DNA of 59,163 nt from Paenilisteria riparia FSL S10-1204 (GTDB lineage: Bacteria; Bacillota; Bacilli; Lactobacillales; Listeriaceae), in the NCBI RefSeq assembly GCF_000525995.1, contig NZ_AODL01000009.1, positions 1 through 59,163 of the forward strand, in the 5' to 3' direction. The notes under the pieces are model-generated. The model had not been told where the DNA came from, did no database searches, and saw only the letters and a program-made list of their open reading frames with translations. The translations under genes and the position numbers were made by a program. Of this stretch, positions 1 through 7,926 are shown one piece after another; within the stretch, counting starts at the first letter, position 1; each line of letters opens with the position of its first letter.

Positions 1-365
1 AGCATGTCGGAGCAAAAAAATTCGCTTGCATGTCGGTTGCAAAAGAGAAAAAGTATGCGAAAGAAAAGCGAAGCTCAGGAGAGAATAAGAAGCATGTCGG
101 AGCAAAAAAAATTCGCTTGCATGTCGGTTGCAAAAGAGAAAAAAGTATGCGAAAGAAAAGCGAAGCTCAGGAGAGAATAAGAAGCATGTCGGAGCAAAAA
201 AAATTCGCTTGCATGTCGGTTGCAAAAGAGAAAAAGTGTGCGAAAGAAAAGCGAAGCTCGGGAGAGAATAAGAAGCATGTCGGAGCAAAAAAAATTCGCT
301 TGCATGTCGGTTGCAAAAGAGAAAAAGTGTGCGAAAGAAAAGTGGAGTTCGGGAGAGAATGAGAA
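1..365. repeat. Tandem repeat array, about 91 bp unit, 4 copies
   Basis: The unit begins with GCATGTCGGAGC at about 2, 92, 184 and 275, so the period is 90-92 bp. Each unit is purine-rich, holds GCATGTCGG twice, and contains TTCGCTT followed later by its complement AAGCGAA, so each could fold into a hairpin. The period is not a constant multiple of three and frames change between copies, so this is not a coding repeat. The array touches the left window edge and may continue beyond it. Confidence 0.9.
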
Positions 366-378
366 GCACGACTTAACT

Positions 379-420
379 GAAAGCATCCCAAGACATTTAA
401 TCAAGTCTGGGGATGCTTTC
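379..420 (-). terminator. Hairpin downstream of the DUF932-like gene
   Basis: A 16-bp inverted repeat with one mismatch (GAAAGCATCCC.. / ..GGGATGCTTTC) and a 10-nt loop lies 20 bp past the stop of the minus-strand gene at 440. No strong T-tract follows on either strand, so it may be a weak or bidirectional terminator. Confidence 0.5.
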
Positions 421-439
421 CTAATACAATGAGAGGGGC

Positions 440-1630
440 TTATTTAAAACCTTTAGTTATAAAATCATTAAACTTTTTTTGTAGATAGGTTTTATCGTCA
501 ACAGATGTATTTAGCTTCTCTAATTTATCAAAGAGTTCTATGATGTTTAAAGTATTGCTAGCTATCTCATCTTTATGAAGCTGTTCCAGTTTAGATTTAG
601 TGGCTTTTTCGAGAGCTTTTGAACGCGAGAACTTATTAAAAATAGAAAATAATACATTCTCATCTAACTTTGTAGCTAAATTTGCTACATTGATTCCATC
701 TATTATCCCATCTGTGTAAATTTTTAAATCAAGCAATTTCGCCATTTTCGAATGCACGGTTTCAGATCTGTTATTATGTTGTATCTTTACAACATTATCT
801 CCGATTGCGGTAGACTTCATACCATTATTGTCATTGATAGTATAAATAAACTCGAATAAAACGGCACCTTCTCTAATTTCACTATTGGTAATGTTAATGC
901 CGACCTCAATAGAAAAGTCACTATTTAATTTGATTTTCTCATCTAGCTTCAAAGTTAGATCTAGGCTAGAATCTGTAATATAAGCTTTTTCGATATAAAC
1001 CTTTGTAGCCATTGATTTGGAATAATTGTGCATCGAAACTAAGGCTAGATAAAGAACTATGTTGTTATCATAGTTTCTGTATTGCTCAGAGGTAATTGCT
1101 CTAAGGTACATGTCATCTTCATTTTTACCAATACCATTGATAAAGCGATACTGCTTTGTCCTCCCTGTTGTATTGTCTAAAAGGTACTCTAGGTTTTCTC
1201 GTAAAAGATCAGTTTCATTCATTTTAAAACAATACCCTGAAAATTTGGACATATGGAATAATATATCTAAAAAGTCGGTACTAAACGAATAGATACCTGT
1301 AGCAGTAAAGGCTAAATCATCGGTGCCTTCCTCATTAAAAGATAGAATTAATTGCTTTTCATCGAATCCAATAAGCGATATATCTTCTATTGGGATTTTC
1401 ATGTCTTTTTTTTGATTTCCAATTTGATTAAATCGCTTGATTACTTCAGCCGACCCAGCGATATTGCATTTTGCTTCAATGATGTTACTTAATAAGTTCT
1501 GTATATTTTCAGACTCCGTATCACTACCCAGTAAAGATAGAACTTGTTCTTTTGATGCATGCTTCATCCCATCTTGGTGCGAATTAAAACTTGTGGTTGC
1601 CATAAATTCTACTATAATAATCATCTCCAT
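440..1630 (-). CDS. Hypothetical protein, possibly DUF932-like
   Basis: A 396-residue protein with no signal peptide or membrane segment. The middle holds RAITSEQYRNYDNN (about 175-190), and further on GINITNSEIREGAVLFEF (about 243-260). This resembles the R-x3-S-x2-Y-x3-DN and NSE-G pattern I associate with DUF932, a family common on plasmids and phages with no settled function. The C-terminal 100 residues are helical and charged. It stands alone, opposite in direction to the toxin module to its right, and is AT-rich like the island. The start is uncertain: ATG codons occur at codons 1, 3 and 10, and none has a well-spaced ribosome site. The family assignment rests on motif memory only. Confidence 0.6.
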   Translation of the reverse strand: MEMIIIVEFMATTSFNSHQDGMKHASKEQVLSLLGSDTESENIQNLLSNIIEAKCNIAGSAEVIKRFNQIGNQKKDMKIPIEDISLIGFDEKQLILSFNEEGTDDLAFTATGIYSFSTDFLDILFHMSKFSGYCFKMNETDLLRENLEYLLDNTTGRTKQYRFINGIGKNEDDMYLRAITSEQYRNYDNNIVLYLALVSMHNYSKSMATKVYIEKAYITDSSLDLTLKLDEKIKLNSDFSIEVGINITNSEIREGAVLFEFIYTINDNNGMKSTAIGDNVVKIQHNNRSETVHSKMAKLLDLKIYTDGIIDGINVANLATKLDENVLFSIFNKFSRSKALEKATKSKLEQLHKDEIASNTLNIIELFDKLEKLNTSVDDKTYLQKKFNDFITKGFK

Positions 1631-1998
1631 TTTTTATTAGAATTAGAGGCAGCTTTTTAGGCAGTTAGACAATGTTCTTGATAAGCTGCATTTTAATTGT
1701 CAGCGTTTTCAATACGTTGAATTTGAAAGATACCTAATACTAAGTTCTGACTCTATACAATAGAAGCTGACCTATTGTTTTTATTCATTAATATCATAGC
1801 ATGTACAATATGTAGTGGTCAATTGATAAGGACACCCACATCATATGGTTTTGATTCGGGTGGAAAATTTAGTTATATTATAAAAATATTTTGGGCTTAG
1901 GAAATTGCAGAATCCAAAAAAGGTATGGTTAAATTGATAGGATGGAATACACTGGTTCCAAACGTACTTTAGGGTGGTGCCATTGAAGATACAGGTTT
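1631..1998. other. Gene-free AT-rich interval left of att1
   Basis: No convincing open frame or RNA gene. It should hold the promoter of the minus-strand gene at 1630. No tRNA 5' half is present next to the tRNA-Lys 3' fragment at 1999, which shows that fragment is not a whole tRNA gene. Confidence 0.5.
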
Positions 1999-2048
1999 CT
2001 CTTAATCAGCGGGTCGGGGGTTCGAAACCCTCACAACCCATCTTAGAG
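1999..2048 (+). other. att1: tRNA-Lys(CTT) 3'-half fragment
   Basis: The 50 bp from CTCTTAATC run through an anticodon loop with CTT, a variable segment, a T-arm (GGGGGTTCGAAACCCTC) and an acceptor-like ACAACCCA, then TCTTAGAG. It is identical to 6623-6672. The 5' half of a tRNA is missing, so it is best read as a recombination scar or attachment site left by integration into tRNA-Lys. The sequence on its right (about 2041-2260) resembles the sequence right of att2, including spaced TGCAA motifs that could be integrase arm sites. Confidence 0.8.
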
Positions 2049-2283
2049 TACGAGGAGTTTTCGCTATATGCGGAGGCTCTTTCTTGTTTGTGAAATTGCA
2101 AAAAATTGCAAGCATGATATAAAAATGTTGTCGATGTTATCTGGTATGCTCTTTTGCTTATTAGGAAAGAGGTGTCGGCAGATATCCACAAGTGCCTATA
2201 TTCGATTGAGAATGTGGGCTTTTGTATTTTTAAAGTTGTTTATGCACAGAATTAATGTTTTTCTAGTATTTCTTAAATTTTAC

Positions 2284-2312
2284 CTGACAATATCTTCATT
2301 ATTCGATATAAT
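2284..2312 (+). promoter_or_regulatory. SigmaA promoter of the LXG1 operon
   Basis: CTGACA (2284-2289), 17-bp spacer, TATAAT (2307-2312), 28 bp before the first gene, which has a strong GGGAGG ribosome site. Confidence 0.7.
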
Positions 2313-2339
2313 AAAAGCATACAAAATGGGAGGGCTTAC

Positions 2340-2639
2340 ATGAAACAGGTAAAAAGTAATCATAGTCGAGCTAATCAAATAGCGACCTCGATGGGGCATG
2401 TGACAGATGCAATGCAACGAACGAGTAAGAAACAGGTACCCCAAGCAAGCCGAACAACGCTACAAGTAAATCAGGCAGCAAAGCAAAGTTCTAATCAAGC
2501 CAAGCAATTAATGAGCCAACTTGGACAAAATTTCTCGCGGGATGTGGGACATATTCGTTCTGTGGCAAAAGAATTTGAGCGGGCAGACCGAGCGCTTAGT
2601 AGTGGTTTTGATTTGGATTTACAACGCTTTGGAAAGTGA
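2340..2639 (+). CDS. DUF3130 / TIGR04197-type LXG helper protein
   Basis: A 99-residue, all-helical, Gln/Ser/Arg-rich protein without signal peptide, of WXG100-like size. Composition and position match the DUF3130 (TIGR04197, SACOL2603-like) family, small type VII secretion partners that bind the LXG domain of a cognate toxin and help present it to the secretion ATPase (Lap-type proteins). It is first in an operon with a DUF3958-type gene, an LXG toxin and immunity genes. GGGAGG sits 7 bp before the ATG. Family assignment is from size, helical pattern and context. Confidence 0.75.
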   Translation: MKQVKSNHSRANQIATSMGHVTDAMQRTSKKQVPQASRTTLQVNQAAKQSSNQAKQLMSQLGQNFSRDVGHIRSVAKEFERADRALSSGFDLDLQRFGK

Positions 2640-2648
2640 GGACAGCAG

Positions 2649-3011
2649 ATGAATGAAAAAGAGAAGGAAATCGATCGTTGGAACCAACGTTTGCGAAATC
2701 TATCAGACAATCAATATGCTAAGGAACGTTAGTTGCGAAGGCATAGGCAGTTACAAGATGAAATTGACAATATACATAACCAGAATCATCGGTTGTTTCA
2801 AGACATTGGGAGCGCGTGGCACCGTGACCGAAAAATGGCGGTATTCTTAGAAGACCAGCGCCATGTTTACCAGCGACAGCATTTCCGTGTGATGGAGGAA
2901 ATGGAAGACCGTCAAAGTCAGTTAAATGCAGAGCGAAAAGCTTTGTTAGACAAGGAAGCGGACTATTATGAGGCTCGCCGAAAGTTAACGGTAGGTGGTG
3001 AGCAATCATGA
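2649..3011 (+). pseudogene. DUF3958-type LXG helper, in-frame TAG at codon 28
   Basis: Starts at ATG 2649 behind GTGAGG. The reading frame is interrupted by TAG at 2730-2732 and resumes at once as TTG in the same frame, running to a TGA that overlaps the toxin ATG (ATGA at 3008). Ignoring the stop gives about 120 residues of charged coiled coil with WNQRLRNL early and YYEARRKL late, as expected for the second LXG-associated helper family (DUF3958). A TTG restart at 2733 could make a 92-residue product lacking the N-terminal helix. It is a single-base nonsense change, real or a sequencing error. Confidence 0.7.
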
Positions 3012-4585
3012 GCTTGCAAGTGTTTTTAGGAGAGATAGAAGCACAGTCCGATGGTATGGTTGCAGGATATCGTGATATGATAGAAGCGATGGAAGCATTG
3101 ATGCGCGCAGTCGATGCCTTTGCGTTAGACCATGAACTTCAAGGACAGACCTATGACAGTGCGAAACAATATTTCGTAGCGACTTATCGCCCACTCGCCC
3201 AAGGCATGATTTGTCTTTGTGAAGAATTAATTCGACAAAACCAAGCTTTTCCGCGCGAGTTTCAATCGGAAGTTGCCACAACAGACGTCATAGAGGAGCA
3301 AATCAAGCAACAAATCAGGCAGTTAGACCAGCAAATACAAGACATCGAGAAACTAAGCAATAACGTCGTGGGTATGGCACTTATTACTCCGATTTTTGCA
3401 GATATGAAGCAGAAACTCCAAGAAAAATTAGAGGCATTGTACCAATTTGATAGGACAAGTGCTACATCCTTTGATGCGGCAATGGATATGATGGCGAATA
3501 TTACCCAAGGGCTTGCCGAAATAAACAGTGACAAAGCATTTCAAACCGCCACAGGCACATTCAATACGATGGGATTGAATATGACATGGCGTTCTGCGTT
3601 ACAAAAGCAATGGACAACCCGTGAAGAAGCTAGGGCAAAACAAGTCAAAGATGCAGAAACCGCAAGGCTTATTAAAGCCGCCGAAGATGGACCTCTTCCT
3701 TTCATACCAGAAGGGAATACGGCAGGTTTCGTTACGAAGGATGGGCGATTAGATGGGCAGGCAACCTATGAAAACGCCAAATGGCAACAAGCGCACTATC
3801 TTGCAGGTATGCGAAATGCTATGTTCTTAATTGATATGGTCACCCCAGTATTTGATATGTACCGTTGGAAAACAGGACTTGACCCGACCACGCAAGAGAA
3901 GCTTAGTCCATTTGAGCAAAATGAAGCAATCGCATACACGGCGTTGGCTTTCATCCCATTTGGAAAGCTAGGAAAAGTGGCAAAAGCAATCAAAGCATCT
4001 ACACGTACAGATGAATTCAAATTTATTTTTGAAGGTGTCGATGAAATAAAAAAAGCAGAAGAAGCGGGGAAAGGTGCCAAATTTACAAAGCTAGCTAGAC
4101 TTGATAAAATTGAGGTTACCTTTAAGCGTAATCCAAAACATGACCCAGCCGAATTTGCGAGGCAGTTAGCAGACCAAGAAAAAGGAATGAATGAATTAAC
4201 GGTCAGCGAGTACTTAGCGAATCGGGAAAAATATTTGGCACAGGGAAGAGCTTTGGAAGGAGATGCGGCTCAACAAGCCGTTCGAGAAAAAAATCTTGCT
4301 AAGAAAACTGAGGAGCTGTATGGTAGCGGCTTATCTTGGAATGAATCAGAAAAGCAGGCTAAAAAATGGATGGAAACTCAGGCTGCTCTCCATAATCCTG
4401 ATCAAATTGCAGGGGGTAATCCATTAAAAGTAGATGGGATAGGTGACAAACGGGTAAACTCCTCCATTGGAGCTCAATGGAAATATAGGATTGATGTAGT
4501 TGATGAAAAAATAAGATTAGTCGCAGGTTCAATGACAAAAGAGGAACTAAATAATACTTTACTTAACGTGAGGTTAAGGCAATAA
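3008..4585 (+). CDS. LXG-domain polymorphic toxin with Ntox15 DNase tip
   Basis: A 525-residue type VII secretion effector. Residues 1 to about 200 form the LXG domain, with the diagnostic LQGQTYDSAKQYF near 45. A pretoxin linker follows (VTPVFDMYRWKTGL, about 275-290). The C-terminal 150 residues match polymorphic toxin type 15: NPKHDPAEFARQL, GMNELTVSEYLANRE, ALHNPDQIAGG and VNSSIGAQW. In the type VI effector Tde this fold is a metal-dependent DNase. Its start overlaps the stop of the DUF3958-type gene, and a Tdi1-like immunity gene follows 15 bp later. This pairing of tip and immunity family supports the call. The product would be exported to kill rivals. No secretion machinery lies nearby. 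Confidence 0.9.
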   Translation: MSLQVFLGEIEAQSDGMVAGYRDMIEAMEALMRAVDAFALDHELQGQTYDSAKQYFVATYRPLAQGMICLCEELIRQNQAFPREFQSEVATTDVIEEQIKQQIRQLDQQIQDIEKLSNNVVGMALITPIFADMKQKLQEKLEALYQFDRTSATSFDAAMDMMANITQGLAEINSDKAFQTATGTFNTMGLNMTWRSALQKQWTTREEARAKQVKDAETARLIKAAEDGPLPFIPEGNTAGFVTKDGRLDGQATYENAKWQQAHYLAGMRNAMFLIDMVTPVFDMYRWKTGLDPTTQEKLSPFEQNEAIAYTALAFIPFGKLGKVAKAIKASTRTDEFKFIFEGVDEIKKAEEAGKGAKFTKLARLDKIEVTFKRNPKHDPAEFARQLADQEKGMNELTVSEYLANREKYLAQGRALEGDAAQQAVREKNLAKKTEELYGSGLSWNESEKQAKKWMETQAALHNPDQIAGGNPLKVDGIGDKRVNSSIGAQWKYRIDVVDEKIRLVAGSMTKEELNNTLLNVRLRQ

Positions 4586-4600
4586 AGGAGATGACATAAA

Positions 4601-5164
4601 ATGAATCAAACAAATATTTTTGATGACTTTAAAACAGTCCTTGCTGTTGAAGAAAGCTTGAAAACACAGTATGCTGACAAGATTCCAAACGCTATGATGA
4701 AACTATGGAATGAGCTTGGTTTCGGTTCTTGTATGGGTGGATATTTAAAAATAGTAAATCCTGAGGAATATAAAGAAATACTGACAGAGTCATATCTTCG
4801 AAGCGAGAATACAATAGCTTTATTTGCAACGAGCATGGGAGATTTAATTTTATTAGAGACGGAAGCTGATGGAGATACTTATGTGGTAATGGTTAATTAT
4901 AGATGGGGGAAAACTAAAGTCTTAGCATCTAATTTTGATTATTTTCTGCGTTTTTTAGAAGAAGATGAATTTAGAGATAGAGCCTTAGAATGGTATCCAT
5001 ATCAAGAGGCTAAGGAAAAAAACGGAACCCCTGCCTATGAAGAATGTTTTGGCTATGTTCCATTATTAGCACTTGGGGGAGCTGAAAAGGTAGATAACCT
5101 AAAAAAGGTGAAATTAAAAGAACATATCTTATTAATATCGGCTTTGGCAGGACCAGTTGAATAA
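4601..5164 (+). CDS. Tdi1-type immunity protein (GAD-like/DUF1851)
   Basis: A 187-residue cytoplasmic protein. The N-terminal part (PNAMMKLWNELGFGSCMGGYLKIVNP, written here as adjoining blocks PNAMMKLWNELGF and GSCMGGYLKIVNP) is the GAD-like domain. The C-terminal part holds YEECFGYVPLLALGG and EHILLISALAG, the hallmark of the Tdi1 C-terminal (DUF1851) domain. Tdi1 neutralises Tde-type Ntox15 DNases, so it should protect the producer from the toxin encoded 15 bp upstream. A GGAGATGACATAAA ribosome site precedes the ATG. A paralogue lies downstream at 5403. Confidence 0.88.
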   Translation: MNQTNIFDDFKTVLAVEESLKTQYADKIPNAMMKLWNELGFGSCMGGYLKIVNPEEYKEILTESYLRSENTIALFATSMGDLILLETEADGDTYVVMVNYRWGKTKVLASNFDYFLRFLEEDEFRDRALEWYPYQEAKEKNGTPAYEECFGYVPLLALGGAEKVDNLKKVKLKEHILLISALAGPVE

Positions 5165-5281
5165 TTAAGGTGTATCTTGATTTAAGGGATGTTAAAAAAG
5201 GGGATATCTATAAGGAAATCTAAAATTCAGTTTTTATCAGTGAGCGTTAGTTCAATATTGTTATGCCTGATTTTAGTAAAG

Positions 5282-5312
5282 AGAGCTTTCTGCTGTGTGG
5301 AGGCTCTTTTTT
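5282..5312 (+). terminator. Terminator after the first Tdi1 gene
   Basis: AGAGC...GCTCT stem extended by G-U pairs, followed by six T residues. Confidence 0.55.
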
Positions 5313-5402
5313 AAATGTACTGTAGGAATTAGAGCTTCCACGACATCTATTACAAAGTTAAATGTAGCAAGTTTTTTAAAGCTGGGAGGTAGAGGTAATA
5401 GT

Positions 5403-6283
5403 ATGGAACATATAGTGATGAGTGACTTTATTTCGATAGATCGAGTAACAGAAGATATGTGTACGAAATATAGTGGAAGTGTCCCTGATGAATTATTGAA
5501 CATTTGGCGAGAGTTTGGAATGGGTACCTTTTTAGGCGGATATCTTAAACTCATTAACCCTGATGATTTCCACGACATTTTAGAAGAAGGTTATTTTAGA
5601 AGTGAGGTATCTATACCTATATTTGCAACGAGTATGGGGGATATAATTACTTGGGAAGATAACAGATACGTGAGAAAATTAAATTATCGGATGGGAACCT
5701 TTGAAGGAATAGCGGCAGGGTTTGAATTTTTTCTCGATGATTTGGCAAGTGATTATTTTAAAGAAAAGTATTTTGATTTGGCGCAGTATCAGGAAGCTGT
5801 TGAGCAATGGGGAGAGCCAGCTACGACGAATGTTTTGGCTACGTTCCATTATTAGCACTTGGGGGTGCCGAGAAAGTGGAGAATTTGCAAAAAGTAAAAT
5901 TGAGGGAGCATATTCTTCTGATTTCTGCTTTGGCAGGACCAATTCAAGGAGTTGGTATTATGGAATCAGCATTTAAAATAGCAAAAGAAATAAGTGAACA
6001 ACAGTATACATCCGAGGATATTTGTAAATATTTAAATTCCGCTAGTATATCAGTAGTTTATCAAACATTAAAGGAGATTGCGGAAAGGTCATTGCAGGAA
6101 GAAAATATACTAAATGAAGTGAAGGCTATTGCAATGGGTGAAAGAGAAATCTCTGGGAAAGGCTTAGGCGCAACAACAATGAGGATTATAGCTATAGCAA
6201 CTTTAAAAGAATTAGGTCATAGCGCACTATTTGATTCGTTAGATGCTGATGATAAAAATTTGGTTATGGGAGCTTTTTTATAG
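5403..6283 (+). pseudogene. Second Tdi1-like immunity gene, frameshifted, with C-terminal extension
   Basis: Starts at ATG 5403 behind GGGAGGTAGAGG. The first 140 codons parallel the Tdi1 protein at 4601 (LLNIWREFGMGTFLGGYLKL; FATSMGDI). At about 5821 the frame breaks and the conserved YDECFGYVPLLALGG continues in another frame. Adding one T in GCTAC restores the protein. After the usual end (LAGPIQ) the frame stays open for a further 110 codons of helical sequence with no homologue I recognise. This is an orphan immunity gene, typical downstream of an active toxin, now broken by a one-base loss or misread. Confidence 0.75.
5960..6283 (+). CDS. Helical protein, possible independent start within the Tdi1-like frame
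   Basis: ATG 5960 is preceded by AAGGAG at a workable distance, so the last 107 codons could be translated on their own even though the upstream frame is open. The sequence (MESAFKIAKEISEQQ start, LDADDKNLVMGAFL end) is mostly helical and soluble and is not recognised. In the first Tdi1 gene a stop follows LAGPVE. Here the matching place reads CAA, so a TAA-to-CAA change may have fused two genes. Confidence 0.45.
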   Translation: MESAFKIAKEISEQQYTSEDICKYLNSASISVVYQTLKEIAERSLQEENILNEVKAIAMGEREISGKGLGATTMRIIAIATLKELGHSALFDSLDADDKNLVMGAFL

Positions 6284-6622
6284 AGTATCTTTATGAAGCC
6301 GCAAGACATTGGAAATCTAAAGCCGTTTAGACTGTGAAATGTAGGCGGTTTTTACTTTTACTATTTATGAGTTTGATAATCATGATATTTGTAAATAGAA
6401 TGTGGTAGGCAATAGATATATATATCAATAGAAAATAGACACAGAAATTAATCTTTCCAAGAAATTATAGGTTGATGGCTATATTTTTTATGATGAAAAA
6501 TTGTTGGCTTAAGGATACTCAAAAAATCCTAAACTTATAAAACGACGTACAAAATTTACCGATTCTCACAAATAAAATCCAGCCACAGCAACATTTACAT
6601 CTATAATAATTCTCAAATTCAA
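6284..6622. other. Gene-free AT-rich interval before att2
   Basis: Begins with a weak hairpin and T-run (about 6317-6356, AAAGCCG..CGGTTTTT) that may end the Tdi1-like transcript. The rest is AT-rich with no supported gene. Confidence 0.4.
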
Positions 6623-6672
6623 CTCTTAATCAGCGGGTCGGGGGTTCGAAACCCTCACAACCCATCTTAGAG
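6623..6672 (+). other. att2: tRNA-Lys(CTT) 3'-half fragment
   Basis: Identical over 50 bp to 1999-2048. Only the part from the anticodon loop to the 3' end is present. Together with att1 it brackets a 4.6-kb toxin-immunity module as a direct repeat, the expected product of site-specific integration at a tRNA 3' end. Downstream sequence to about 6858 is a diverged copy of 2041-2260. Confidence 0.82.
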
Positions 6673-6707
6673 CCTCAATGGATTTCGTGTCTATTGAGGC
6701 TGTTTTT
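6672..6707 (+). terminator. tRNA-type terminator attached to att2
   Basis: GCCTCAAT and ATTGAGGC form a perfect 8-bp stem followed by a T-run. A sibling copy follows att3 at 10135. It is probably the original tRNA-Lys terminator carried along with the scar. Confidence 0.7.
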
Positions 6708-6855
6708 ATGTCTGAATTTGTTTGTGAAAGTGCAAAAAAAGTGCAAGTTGTTTTAAAAAAAGTTTGTCAATGTTGTCAGATGTGCTCTTTTGCTGATTAG
6801 GAAAGAGGTATCTGTGGGTTTTTAGTATTTGTAAAGTTGTGTATACACATAATTA

Positions 6856-7101
6856 ATGAATGATGGTAAGACTTTAGGCCAAGCGACTACGCATAGCGGT
6901 ACATCTACGCTTGTTGGTGTTGGTGGAGCTATGGCTGGATCAGCGTTAACAACGACAGTTTTAGTAGCTCTTGGGGTAAGTAATTCAGTAGGTTGGGCTG
7001 TTTTAGGAGGAGCTGCGGTTGGTTTTGTTGCTGTCCAAGGTTTTGAATATTTATATGATAACAATGTCCTATTAATAGGCTATACATATTTTTCTTGGTA
7101 A
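6856..7101 (+). pseudogene. Glycine-rich hydrophobic toxin-tip fragment
   Basis: An 81-codon open frame with Gly/Ala-rich membrane-like sequence (GVGGAMAGSALTTTVLVALG; VLGGAAVGFVAVQGFEYLYD) resembling C-terminal pore or glycine-zipper ends of polymorphic toxins. There is no ribosome site, and a stop lies directly before the ATG. Homology between the att1 and att2 right flanks ends exactly at ATTAATG, where this frame begins. It is therefore probably an orphan 3' toxin fragment brought in by recombination rather than a working gene. Confidence 0.45.
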
Positions 7102-7227
7102 AAAAACAACAAAAATACAATTATATGTCATGTTAGTGTCTTTGGGGTTGTTTTTCAGAAAAAAACATGGAAAAAAGTACCCTATGGTTAGACGTATTTT
7201 AAAATATATAGATATAATTGGCACAAG

Positions 7228-7260
7228 GGATTCACTAAATATACAGAATATAGTGATTCC
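7228..7260. promoter_or_regulatory. Inverted repeat before the secreted-protein gene
   Basis: GGATTCACTA, 13-nt gap, TAGTGATTCC: 10-bp arms with one mismatch, 14 bp before the ribosome site of the gene at 7291 and 17 bp after a TATAAT box (7212-7217). Its position fits an operator or a leader hairpin. Confidence 0.5.
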
Positions 7261-7290
7261 AATTCAAGATAGAGAAAAGGGGTAATAGTG

Positions 7291-7926
7291 ATGAATAAAA
7301 AAACTGAGAAATTGGTTATACCTATTGTGACCGTGTCATTAGTAGTTGCGTCATTGGCGCCAGCTATTGATGTTCATGCGGAAGAAATTAATAAAGATGA
7401 TGCAGTAGTAAGTGCAACAAATAGAGGAGATTTGCTTAGTTCAGATATAGGACAAGATGAGCTTACACCAGAGGAAATGGATGAATTTGATAAATATATT
7501 GTGGTTATTGACAATCAATATGTGATTTCCGAGGAGGGCAAGGAAGAGCTCACAGTGGACCAGCAAAATGTAGTGCAAAAGTACTTGGTCGCATCTAACA
7601 AAAGCGTCAAAGAAAATGGGCTTATCATTAATCCCAATACTAAAATAGCAGGGCAGTTGTTAGGTGGAAAAGGGCGTAATGGTGTTGAAATGCATTGGAA
7701 TTATGCAAAAATACTCCTAAATGTTGAAAATACGAGAATGGTGGCTATAGGGTCTATAAGTGTTGCAGCTGGGGTAATAAGTCTAGCAACAGATGCGATT
7801 GTAGCCGGCTTGTTTGTTCCAGCTGCGGCATCAATATTGGGCTATAAGGCAAGTGGCATAAAAAACGGTACGTGGTGGGATGTAAATTTATTTACTAGTC
7901 ATATATCGAAGTGGGGATGGCAATGA
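7291..7926 (+). CDS. Secreted bacteriocin-like protein
   Basis: A 211-residue protein with a clear Sec signal: a Lys-rich start, hydrophobic core IPIVTVSLVVASLAP, and cut near VHA-EE (about 32). An acidic propeptide-like region follows. The C-terminal half has Trp-rich MHWNYAKILL, a small-residue hydrophobic stretch (about 150-180) and ends KWGWQ. This layout resembles a class of secreted antimicrobial-like proteins in Bacilli, but I cannot name a family. ATG 7291 is chosen over GTG 7288 because AAAGGGG is 8 bp upstream. The two-TM gene behind it overlaps by ATGA, as toxin-immunity pairs often do. A decayed copy of its 3' end lies at about 11373. Confidence 0.65.
   Translation: MNKKTEKLVIPIVTVSLVVASLAPAIDVHAEEINKDDAVVSATNRGDLLSSDIGQDELTPEEMDEFDKYIVVIDNQYVISEEGKEELTVDQQNVVQKYLVASNKSVKENGLIINPNTKIAGQLLGGKGRNGVEMHWNYAKILLNVENTRMVAIGSISVAAGVISLATDAIVAGLFVPAAASILGYKASGIKNGTWWDVNLFTSHISKWGWQ

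Noticed and set aside
1..365. CRISPR array
   Set aside because: The repeat is about 91 bp with no unique spacers; copies abut directly and no cas genes are present.
30..432. Several overlapping open frames on both strands in the left repeat
   Set aside because: They arise from the repeat; unit length is not a constant multiple of three and no ribosome sites are present.
1999..2042. A complete tRNA-Lys gene
   Set aside because: Only the part from the anticodon loop to the 3' end is present; upstream bases cannot form the D-arm or the 5' acceptor strand. The same holds at 6623 and 10086.
2068..2343. A 91-codon plus-strand frame right of att1
   Set aside because: It lies in the att right flank, has no ribosome site, and the homologous flank at 6690-6855 does not keep the frame.
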